From assembly GCA_963989385.1 (NCBI GenBank), contig OZ022514.1, forward strand, positions 26,081,222-26,145,221: a stretch of 64,000 nt of DNA. The letters run 5' to 3'. The notes under the pieces are model-generated. The model was given only the letters and a program-made list of their open reading frames with translations. It did not search any database and was not told the origin of the DNA. This document shows, piece after piece, positions 55,201 through 64,000 of this stretch (its first letter is position 1; every line of letters starts with the position of its first letter). The stretch comes from Ctena decussata (lineage: Eukaryota; Mollusca; Bivalvia; Lucinida; Lucinidae). Both the position numbers and the translations under genes were made by a program.

Positions 55201-58200
55201 GTCACGCTGACTTTCAACTAAGATGGCATCATTCATAGTGTCAGCCCAAACAATTTAACCAAGTATGATGCAAATTCATAAAAAGAGACAGAATGGGTGA
55301 CAAAGTCACTGGACCATGATGTATGGGTCACAATGACCTAAAATCAGTTTGAGGTCACTCATAATGTAAGCGCAAAGTCTTAACCGAAGCAAATGTTTTA
55401 TCCATGAAATAATGTTAGAAATATAAGGCAAACTCGCCTGTCCATAAACATAGAGCACTGTGACTTACTGGTTGACTGGGGTCTAACAACCAGACATACT
55501 AAGTCATTATTTCAAGAAATACAGTTCGTACATTAAGAAGTCTTCAATAAATAAGGCACAACCACTGGACACTGACATATATGTAAATGTGGCCTACTGT
55601 TTTTCTTTTAGGTCAGACGATGGGTCACGCTGAGTCATTTTCTCAAGCCATCATGTTTTTACCTAAAATAGTCTTCAGTATATCTGGCAAAATGACTGCA
55701 CCATGAAATATAGGGAACTGTGACGTACTGTTTGAGGTCAAACTTCCGGTCATACAAAGTAATTATTGCAAGCATGATGTTTGTACATCTAGAAATCAAG
55801 AAATAAGGCAAAACCACCGGACACTGAAATATAGGTGAATGTGACCTACTGTTTGTTTGCGGTCAAACCTTGGGTCATGCTGATCCATCAACAGAAGAAT
55901 TATGTTGGTGCATTAAATAATCTTCAAGATATAATGCAAACGTCACTGGACCATGAAATAGTTGGTACTGTGACTTACTGTTAATTTGAGGTAGAAAGTT
56001 GGGTCATACTGAGTCGTTATCTCAAGAACCTCGTTTGTATATCTAATAGTCTTCAAGATACACGGCAGAACCGATGGTCCATGAAATATAGGTCACTGTG
56101 ATCTTCTGCTAGTAAGAGGTCAAACTTTGGGTCATACTAAGATATATTCCCAAGCAATCATATTTGTAAATCAAATAGTCTTCACTTTGGCCTACTGTAA
56201 GTTCAAGGTCAAACATAGGGGCATACTGAGTCCGTATCCTAAGCAAAAATGTTCCTGCATTAAACGGTCTTCAATATATACTGAAAAATCACTGGCCATG
56301 AAAATATAAGTCACTGTGACCTACAATAGTTTGAGATTAATCATTTGATCATACTGAGTCATTATCTCAAGCAATCATGTTTCAACATCCATAAGTCTTC
56401 ATGATAAACAAAAAAATCACTGGACCATGAAATTCAGCACACTGCCCAATAATCATCGCTGCTTTTACTGGAACTCTCTTAGACGTATCAATAGAGCAAG
56501 TTTGAAGACTCTAGACCTTGTGTTTATTTGCAAACTGAGCTAACACAACAAACTGACATTTTTCTTCGTTTAAACAACCGTTAAATGTAGGTCATAGCCC
56601 AATATACATCGCTGCTTTTAGTAGATCTTCCCAAGACGTATCTATGGAGGAAGTTTGAAGACTCTCTAGTCCTTGTAGTTACTTGCAAACTGCTCTTAAC
56701 GCAACGGGAGATGATTTTCCAATGTTCAATCAATGATTCAATCACTGTTTAATCAATAGGTCATGGCCCGATATGCATCGCTTCACACAGTAGATCTACC
56801 CAAGACGTATCTGTGGAGCAAGTTTGAAGACTCTAGCCCCTGCGGTTACTTAGAAACTGTGCTAAATGCAACAAATGAATATCTATACAATTGCATACTC
56901 GCACGTGCATGCGCGTGCGCACGAAAGGCGTTACACAGTCCCGTCTTTGCTTAAAAGTTACTTATTTTTTTTTCTATGTTCAATCAACCGTGAAATTTAG
57001 CCAAGGGCCCAATATGCATCGCTGCTGTCGGTAGATTTTCCGAAGACGTATAATTGGAGCATGTCTGAAGACTCCAGTCCTTGTAGGAACTTAAAAACTA
57101 AGCTAAACGCATCAAGCAAATGCTTTTTCTATGTTCAATCATGGCTCGATATGTATCGCTGCAGTTCTTCCCAAGACGCATCTGTGGAGCATTCTTAAAA
57201 TTCAAGCCCTTGCGGTAACAAAGAAACTTAGCCAAAAAAACAACAAGTATTTAATTTATTTCTGATTTCAACCAACCTTGAAATACTGGTCAAATATGCA
57301 TCTCTGCTTTTAGCAGATCTTTCCCAGACGTCACTATGTAGCCGGTTTGCAATTTCTAGCCCTTGCAGTTACTAAGAAACTGGGCGACATGCAACAGACA
57401 AACATTTTTTTCTATGTTCAATCAACCGTGAAATTCAGGGCTGGAAATGTACCGCTGCTGTCAGATTTTCCCAAAACGTATCCATGGAGCAGGTTCGAAA
57501 ACTCTAGCGTCTGTAGGAACTTAGACAATAAGCTAAACGCAACTAGCGAATGTTTTTCTATGTTCAATCAACCGTTTATTATTGGCCATGGTCCGATATG
57601 TATCGCTGCTTTCAGCAGATCTTCCTAAGACGTATCCATGGAGCATTCTTAAAAATTATAGCCCTTGCGGTTACTATGACTGAGCTAAACCCCACAAGTA
57701 TTTTTTTTTCTAAATGCAACCAAAAACTTGAAATATTTGTAAAGGCAAAATATACATCGCTTTTTTTCAGCACAACTTCCCCGACATATCTATGAAGCAA
57801 GTTTGCAGACTCTAGCCCTTGCGGTTACTTAGAATTAAAATCTTAAAAAGTTCCTTCAAGAGCAGAGAATACATGCAGAAATAGGAACATGGGCCAGACT
57901 ACGTAGTTTCGGCTAATAAAGCCTCGTCAGTGGCCCTGACAATATCTGGTACGAAACCAGAAAAAAGCATACTGTAATTTCTTAATTTTAATTGGGCAGT
58001 CGATTCAAAGACTGAGTAGTTTTAAAAGGATCCAAATGATATAAAAGACGATGATCTAGAATAATAGTCTAAATCGATATCAAATTTTAGATTTCTCAGA
58101 ATCTATCCTCTGATCTCAAAGGATGTAAATGAAATATAATCTGCACTATGAATGATGTACGGGGAGACGTTTTACGGCCTCCACACGGCACAACACCAGC

Positions 58201-61200
58201 TGCAGAGAGGTAAAATTAAAATCTTAAAAAGTTCCTTCAAGAGCAGAGAATACATACAGAAATAGGAACATGGGCCAGACTACGTACTCAGAGGAAACTG
58301 AGCTTAACATGTCAGCTGAGAATTTTTCATATTTGTTTAATAAACTGTGAAATTTAGCCCGTGGCAAGCTATGCACCGCTTTTAGTAGATCTTCCCCAGA
58401 CGCATCTATGGAGCAAGTTTGAAGACGTAGTGGATCTCCCCAACACGTATATATAAAGCAATTTTGAAGACTCTAGCCCTTACGGTTTCTTAAAAATTGA
58501 GCGAGCTAAACGCAACAGGTGAATATTGATACAAAGGCACACGCGCATGTGCACGCGCATGCGCACGGAGGGAATTGCACAGTCCCGTCTTTGCTTTGCA
58601 TAGTCGCGCTGAAATGACTAAAAACAGTTACTCACGGAGGTCCTGAATAAACATCAACCGCGTCATTTGAAAACTCCTGACCAGAAATCGCTTCAGCTGA
58701 AAACGCATTACAAAGAGGAGAATAAAAAACAAAAACAATTTCAAGTAAACATACTACCAGTCCACTAACTAATGCAACATACGCCAGCCCCTCACAATAA
58801 ATACGCCTCCAAATACTGAAATAGACTTAATTTCAATTTAAGATGTCGTAGAAGCTAAAATGATTTATTGATTGACGTCGTTCAATTTGTTGGTGTGTTG
58901 TCTCCACAGGTATGTTCTGTTGGTTAACTGGACATTCATTCATTTTAAGCAGAACATCCATGCTTTAATAGGGTGGAATTATGAGTTTTCTTGCATCATT
59001 TTCTTACGTCATTCTGAACGAGGAAACCACGGGAATTCTTCAGGTTTTAGTTAATAATTTCATTGTCGCTCTATGCATTCTTTCCAAATGCAGCACAGTG
59101 AATATGTAGTCATTAGGACTTTCAGACGATATTCGCGATTTTATTATGGGATTTTTAGTTTTTGTATTTAATCGTCCCCTAATATCAGAAATCGAAAGTA
59201 GGATGTGGCACTTGAATGATGTTCTTTCTCCAAAAACAGAAGAAGAAGAAGAAGAAAAAGAGGAAATAACCACGAAGCAATCGCTGTTACAGCTCTTGAA
59301 TTCTCAGTATTCCTGTGACGTGAAAACAGGTTCATCCACTACATGTTTTTAAGCTCAGAGCAACATTCTTGCTAAAATGGAGGTCTTTTAATCGGGTAAA
59401 GTTACAGGTGATCAATTAGTGAACCGTTTCTCTGAAGACAAAAAACAGAAAAGATAAACCAACTTTAATCATTATCGATTTTTTTCTCTTTGGCAGCTTT
59501 TTGTACGTTATGACAGTCTTCATTCGGCACAAAAATAGATAAAGAAAACAAGATTTCGGCCTGCATGTAAGTTACGCCAAAATTACCTGGCGATGATTGC
59601 TCCCTGCGAAATCTACGGTACATGAAACAGCCAACAACAATACCAATCGCTATGACAACGGCTGGCACCACTGTCCCTGCAACAATTCCCGCTATATTTG
59701 TCTCCTTCCCAGTAGGTTCCTTCTCTGTAAATTAAATATATTACATTCTGAATAAGTTGTCTCAGATTATGGCTCAAAACAGGAGGTTTCTTTCAAGCAT
59801 TGCACAAGCCACTTCAGTTCTTACCGAGCTGAAACCAATTTGGAGAGATAACAGCATATCTCTTGGATCAAAGGTGAAACTTATGCGCTCCCTTGTCATG
59901 CACTCCCTTGAAATTTCCATATTTCTTTATGCCTGTGAATCGTGGACCTTGAAAGCAGAGTTAGAGAAAAGAACGCAGGCCTTTAAGATGATAGGCTACC
60001 GAAGGTTACTGAACATTACGTACAAGACTATATAACCAGTGTTGAGGTTCGCAGCCATTGGAGAATATGATGAACTCCTGACGCTGGTCAAGAAACGACA
60101 GCTAAGGTGGTTTTGCCACGTTTGTAGGTCTTCTGGTTTAGCAAAGACGATTCTACAGGGCACAGGGAAAGGAAAAAGAAGAGGTACATGTAGACAGAAG
60201 AAGAGATGGGAAGACAATATTAAAAGGTGGGCAGGGATGGATTTCGCCAGCTCAACAAGGGCAGCTAAAACAGGACAAGGTAGAAAGGGATTGTTTCGAA
60301 GTCATCTGTGGTGCCTCAACGATCCAGTAAGGGTATGGGATAGAACAGAATAGAATAGATAGTCATCACATATATAAGGCGTTTATCAGCTAGTTTTGCC
60401 TCAACATGTAGTGCTAAATGTATCAAATGACAAAATACTGGTTTAGGAGAAATAGAGTAAGGGCCTGCTGTGCTTAGATTTATATCAGATACATGCAAGT
60501 AAAGTCTTTGGTCAGCGTAAGTAAACTATTTTATTCATTATGACGTAATCTAATTGAATGTCTGTTTTGGTTTTAATTTGAGAAAATATATGTCACACAG
60601 GTCTTTTATTATCATTTTCACAATAAAAACCATCTTCATTTGTCATATCATTTCAAACATTTCATAATGCAGCTTTTATTCTAAAATCTGTGATGTGTCA
60701 CTGCACTTGCACCAAAGAGCTCTTTGATCATTTCATAGGATTAAGGAACATTTTACGAATTATCCCGATCATTTACAAAATCGTACGAATCATGTTTTAT
60801 CCATTTTCCAATCAGAAGATTCGTTGTAAGTGTGTTGTATGCGTCAGCGCTCGAATTTACCAGTCACGATGCATGACACTTACCTACACCACAACAGTTT
60901 CCCACAATTTTGTAAAAAGATAGATTCTTTGTGCGAGCTGGTAAAATCGTTTTCTTTTCACTCCTACAGTGACTTCAAGTCTTGTAGAAGAGACAGGTAC
61001 GTATGTTGCTTAGTAGTATCTTTGTCTTGCTGAGTTCTTCGTTATACTTTTAAAGCCAGAAGTCTAAATAACATTTATATCATAGTGTAACGATGCCATG
61101 TATTTTCGTGGTTTCACAACTGTGTGTTTACATGTCATTCTCCAAGTTAATATCTAAGCTGTATGTATGTGCAGAAAATGTATATAAAGTGGTGCATCGT

Positions 61201-62047
61201 GATATGACCTTACATGGTCAAGTGCCACAGACAGGCTGTTATCAATCCCCTTTGACGAACTGAGGCACATTACAAAACAACGGCTTACAACCGGTTTTGG
61301 TTTGTCAGAGCTTACTAATTTGCTTGTGCTGCTGGAGTGGTTTAGATTAATTAAGGCAATTGTCATTTCGTTTGGGTTGTTAGGTCAGTTATGAGCGATA
61401 TATCTTAGTCAATCTTTTACATAAATTAATGCATCAAGTGTTTGAAATCATTATTTACTGAAAATCAAATGTCAGTCATGGACATTTATAATACCATTAT
61501 GTATAGTATTCTTAATGTGAGGTATTTGTTTATTTTAGAGACGTTTTTCTTTCACCATCCATTAAATCATCAATACATCCGAATTCTTAACTTTCCTTCG
61601 AAACCCTAAGAGCATCCGGTTATGACGTATAGGTAATAGGAGTGTCTGTATTTACTTTTTGCGCTGTTGATGTTGATATCATAAAGACAAAGGAAGCAGT
61701 TAAGTTTGACCTACCTATTGGCAAAACAGAAAAGTTGTGGTATGTAACACCTATATTGTTTCGAACTGCAACTCCATACCACCCATAATTTTTCTCAGCT
61801 TGTACTTCAAACGTTATTGTGATTCTAAACCCTGAGGTAACTATTTTCTGGCTATAAACGGGAACTCCCACAATTTCCGGATTGATGTCCACGATAGTCC
61901 ATATAGCAGATGTACTCCCACTGTGTAGGTACGATTTAATACTAACATCTATTGGTTCTACATTCGAATAAACATCCAGAATAATATCAATCTTTTCATC
62001 GATATTTGAATGATACTCAGGACGACCATCAACTACATAAGGAACAT
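51971..62047 (-). CDS. Single-pass membrane protein gene with Ig-like domain, partial
   Basis: Four reverse-strand exons join without breaking frame: 62047-61715 (333 nt), 59724-59587 (138 nt), 58696-58636 (61 nt), 52046-51971 (76 nt). The product has an Ig-like extracellular domain, a short stalk (EKEPTGKETN), one transmembrane segment, a basic stop-transfer YRRFRRE and a cytoplasmic part containing DAVDVYSGP and EKWMTKDGEMHELKTVE. The architecture suggests a type I cell-surface adhesion or receptor protein. Upstream exons (more Ig domains or signal peptide) and the 3' end are not resolved. No named orthologue is claimed. Confidence 0.78.
52228..52264. repeat. (AC)n microsatellite
   Basis: About 17 AC units preceded by an A-rich run, in the intron of the membrane-protein gene. 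Confidence 0.95.
53205..55125 (-). repeat. Inverted B-type array with Z tract
   Basis: Begins with the Z tract on the left (GTGTGCGTGCGAGTGCCGGT and GCGCGTGCGCGTGTGCC), followed by about a dozen B units read on the reverse strand (CTTCAAACTTGCTCCATAGA, ACGTCTGGGGAAGATCTACT, CGGTTGATTGAACATAG). A small A fragment is embedded near 53640-53720. Confidence 0.85.
55126..56430 (+). repeat. A-type array 4
   Basis: A units in + orientation, starting with the ATAGTGTCAGCCCAAACAAT leader (about 55236) and many TCACTGGACCATGAAATA and TACTGAGTCATTAT cores. Confidence 0.88.
56431..57830 (+). repeat. B-type array 4 with internal Z tract
   Basis: B units in + orientation (GCATCGCTGCTTTTAGTAGA, GAAGTTTGAAGACTC, TTCAATCAACCGTGAAAT). 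A Z tract (CACGTGCATGCGCGTGCGCA) lies at about 56900-56925, and B units continue after it. Confidence 0.85.
57831..58288. mobile_element. Element E, copy 2, inserted in the B array
   Basis: Breaks a B unit between TTACTTAG and the next AAACTGAGC. Its two ends are direct repeats of about 75 bp (CTTAAAAAGTTCCTTCAAGA, AATAGGAACATGGGCCAGAC), from 57835 and again from 58212. Total about 458 bp, non-coding, like a miniature LTR-type (TRIM) element or a 1.2-copy tandem repeat. Confidence 0.65.
58289..58612 (+). repeat. B-type remnant and terminal Z tract
   Basis: The B array resumes (GATCTTCCCCAGACGCATCT) and closes with CACACGCGCATGTGCACGCG, GCACGGAGGG and GTCCCGTCTTTGCTTTGC. It ends only 24 bp before exon 58636-58696 of the membrane-protein gene. 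Confidence 0.85.
58636..58696 (-). CDS. Membrane-protein gene exon: cytoplasmic part 1
   Basis: Acceptor TGCGTTTTCAG, donor CC|GTGAGT. Entry bases CT complete the Ala codon; it encodes EAISGQEFSNDAVDVYSGP and leaves in phase 2. DVYSGP offers a tyrosine in an acidic context; no ITAM/ITIM consensus. Confidence 0.75.
59587..59724 (-). CDS. Membrane-protein gene exon: transmembrane segment
   Basis: Acceptor TTTAATTTACAG, donor CAG|GTAATT. Two entry bases complete the Glu codon opened by the Ig exon; the exon leaves in phase 1. It encodes EKEPTGKETN, a hydrophobic helix (AGIVAGTVVPAVVIAIGIVV) and CFMYRRFRREQSSP. A LINE-A fragment lies only about 32 bp upstream of the acceptor. Confidence 0.85.
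59757..60360 (+). pseudogene. LINE-A 5'-truncated copy, 3' 600 bp
   Basis: The + frame gives SIAQATSVLTELKPIWRD, ISIFLYACESWTLKAELE and, in a second frame, KKRQLRWFCHVCRSSGLAK and QKKRWEDNIKRWAGMDF, the C-terminal zinc-poor tail of ORF2. It ends in an AGAACAGAATAGAATAGA tail, a short tandem 3' end. It lies in the intron between the Ig and TM exons, opposite to the gene. Confidence 0.85.
60361..61714. other. Intron of the membrane-protein gene
   Basis: No repeat shared with the window. A 27 nt segment on + (60970-60996) has good splice-like flanks but the wrong strand for the gene; see findings. Confidence 0.4.
61715..62047 (-). CDS. Membrane-protein gene exon: Ig-like domain
   Basis: Acceptor CCTTGCTTTGCAG, donor G|GTAGGT, phase 1 at both ends, typical of Ig-domain exons. 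It encodes about 110 residues from DVPYVVDGRPEYH through SAIWTIVDI to NYGWYGVAVRNNIG and FSVLPI. WYGVAVRNNIG matches the F-strand pattern GxYxCxAxNxxG but with Gly-Val where Cys is usual, and no partner Cys is present. Alternatively the open frame upstream (a Met, KIIKFFLLILPCFA) could act as a signal peptide in an unspliced first exon. Confidence 0.75.
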
Positions 62048-62392
62048 CTGCAAAGCAAGGCAAAATCAGTAAAAAGAATTTAATTATTTTTGATAGAAGT
62101 AAAGGTTTGCGAAACTCACAGTTTTCCATTCTAAGAATTTCAGATAGCATCTCACTTATAATTCGAAGGAGCATGACGTCACTTGGACATCAAAATAAAT
62201 TGTAAGTTTCTATGGTAAGAAATCCATGACGTCATTGCTATAAGAGCATGGCAAACACTGTTTGTCATGCTTAGTTAGGTTTCAATGACATACAAAACTG
62301 GAATTATTTCAACAGAACCTGCAGAGTTTCTCAGACAAGCGCTTTTTCTCAAGTCATTTAATTCCGTGTTAGTAATGAAAATGTCTCCAAAG

Positions 62393-62593
62393 TTGGGCAC
62401 GTTTGGTATTATTACTTGGGTAAATAAGTTCTGAATACTTAGACCCGAGTAATACCCAGGTATTCCTCGGGCTATTCGAATAATACTTTGGTATTGCTCA
62501 AGTTCATCCAAGTAATATACATACCACTTAATGCCGGAGTGATAATTGGGTATAGCTCGGGTTTACCCGACTAATTATGCCGAACATGCCCAG
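62393..62593. repeat. Inverted-repeat element, degenerate
   Basis: TTGGGCACGTTTGGTATTAT at the left and an inverse ending GCCGAACATGCCCAG at the right pair over about 33 bp with several mismatches; the interior has repeated CGAGTAATACCC-like words. MITE-like, non-coding. Confidence 0.5.
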
Positions 62594-63185
62594 CGAGATT
62601 GCAGTCCTCCTCTCGCTCCAAGGAGAACAGTAGATTAAATGAAATCCCAAACACATAGGTAGATGGCTAGCACAGCGAGCCGCTTTCTTGTTCCTGCGTG
62701 AGGTGATCGTAAAAACCGTAGCTACGAAACCATGAAATACTACAAAAGGCTTACCACAAATTCATACTCGAAGCCACGTTCACTTTAAACAGGTATTCAT
62801 CTCTACATTAAGTATAAGTTAAATCATGAACTTATTGTGGGACATTCGAACACGTGCGATTGTGTTTTGGGACTATATCGCATGCTTTGCTTAGTTGTCG
62901 CTGCATTGGTCAGGTGACCATTCACTACCAGGTGACTCTGTGTATGCACGTAAAGTTCTATGATACTAAAAGGGCCATAAGTTAGAACCAACGCCTATAG
63001 GAAAGTCAGCAGACTTGGTTCTTATATTAGTCTTTAAACACACCGATAACATCAACTTGCATAGCAGCTCTGTAAGTCAGTGTATCCCCACAGAATAAAT
63101 ATATAAATAGATGAATTAGTTTGTATCTGTCACTAAACAAATAATAATCTAAATCACTTTTTATTTCAAATTTTCTGCCTTTCTC
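62594..63185. other. Non-coding stretch
   Basis: No further Ig exon of the minus-strand gene could be supported here. Confidence 0.35.
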
Positions 63186-63497
63186 AAGAGGAATCACAGC
63201 CAAAGCATTGTTTTCAAATATCAGTAGCGCCACATCACATTGTTTTCAAATATCAGCACAGCAACATAGCATTGTTTTCAAATATCAGTAGCCCAACTTC
63301 ATAACATTGTTTTCAAATATCAGTAGCGAAGCATCGTAACATTGTATTCAAATATCAGCAGTGCAGCATCGTAACATTGTTTTCAAATATCAGTCGCGCA
63401 ACATCATAACACTGTTTTCAAATATGAGTAGCGCAGCAACATAGCATTGTTTCCAAATATCAGTAGCGCAGCATTATAACACTGTTTTCAATAATAT
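63186..63497. repeat. 41 bp minisatellite
   Basis: About seven units of CATAACATTGTTTTCAAATA followed by TCAGTAGCGCAGCAT, period about 41 bp. A single further unit lies at 63827-63861; the 330 bp between (63498-63826) is unrelated. Confidence 0.92.
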
Positions 63498-63861
63498 TTA
63501 ATATTGAAAGTTCAGCACAATCTCAGCTGAGAAGAAAAAAACTTTATAATAGAGGCAGATTGTGAAGATGTTCACTATTGCAAATTGCTTGAATAACGCT
63601 TTTATAGAACATATTGGAAATTACAACACGAGTGCAAGAGTTTTGGCTACTTAACTGTAGTTTATCTTATTAAAATCAAGTTCACGATTTTGTTTTCAGA
63701 ATGGTATTTATTGCAATGTGTATGAATGTCTAGAAATTTTGGAATGTGGGGTCTTGCTTTATGGCATTATGTTCAAGAAAAAGTGGGACGTCAATTTGGC
63801 GTACGGGAGTAAATGCGTCGTCGCATCGTCAGTAGCACAGCATCATAACATTGTTTTCAAA

Positions 63862-64000
63862 TGTGTAATTTGATTTATTATTGAGTCGCCTTGATAAAGG
63901 CCAGGAGGCCAAAATTTGTAGTAAAGAGGGATGTGCATTAAAAACGCCAGGACTAATTCCCTTGTGAAAAAATATTGAAGAAAGTCATACAAATAAAGCC
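63862..64000. other. Right edge, nothing recognised
   Basis: AT-rich sequence without a supported feature. Confidence 0.3.

Noticed and set aside
61620..61714. Continuation of the Ig exon frame past 61715
   Set aside because: A consensus donor (G|GTAGGT) at this point and exact phase match with the TM exon favour splicing; the read-through adds no domain.
62275..62511. 78-residue reverse-strand frame
   Set aside because: It falls within and beside the degenerate inverted-repeat element at 62393-62593 and shows no domain or splice context.

Overview
The window is animal nuclear DNA and looks like a bivalve mollusc. Genes are split into short exons with GT/AG introns. The sequence is AT-rich with many microsatellites, and it carries tRNA-derived SINEs, several MITE families, about 120-155 bp tandem repeats of the kind described from bivalve satellites and pearl/Helentron elements, and decayed LINE and Ty3/gypsy elements. 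The bivalve call is inference from repeat types I recognise, not from a search. There are no operons, CRISPR arrays or bacterial features.

Two host genes can be supported, both partial. (1) A cadherin-repeat gene on + (15246 to about 23529). Three exons join in phase (15246-15331, 16708-16874, 19931-20061) and encode one cadherin repeat ending in DVNDNAP plus the start of the next. They are followed by three tandem copies of one 80-81 nt exon (22793, 23287, 23449). The first copy has lost its splice donor to a 330 bp transposon-like insertion. (2) A single-pass membrane protein gene on - (62047 to 51971). It has an Ig-like domain exon, a transmembrane exon and two cytoplasmic exons, all joining in phase. 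Both genes run beyond what I can follow.

Layout: 1-8213, nested retroelements (LINE fragments, a 2.2 kb insertion, and a full-length but broken Ty3/gypsy element with LTRs, PBS, PPT and TTGAC target duplication). 8400-15200, MITEs and other dispersed repeats. 15246-23529, the cadherin gene with SINE, MITE and foldback insertions in its introns. 23866-29940, LINE fragments, inverted-repeat elements and a TTAA-flanked element. 29945-40112, arrays of two tandem-repeat types (A about 105-135 bp, B about 155 bp) closed by GC-rich alternating purine-pyrimidine tracts (Z), plus nested TIR elements. 40113-51600, SINEs, a 140 bp palindrome and a 2.4 kb LINE copy. 51971-62047, the membrane-protein gene, with a 5.4 kb inverted A/B/Z structure and a LINE fragment in its introns. 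62393-63861, an inverted-repeat element and a 41 bp minisatellite.

The window is mostly repeat-on-repeat history around two cell-surface genes. The most notable points are the cadherin exon array with one copy disabled at its donor, the in-phase membrane-protein gene with a cysteine-free Ig-like domain, and the composite A/B/Z repeat structures.
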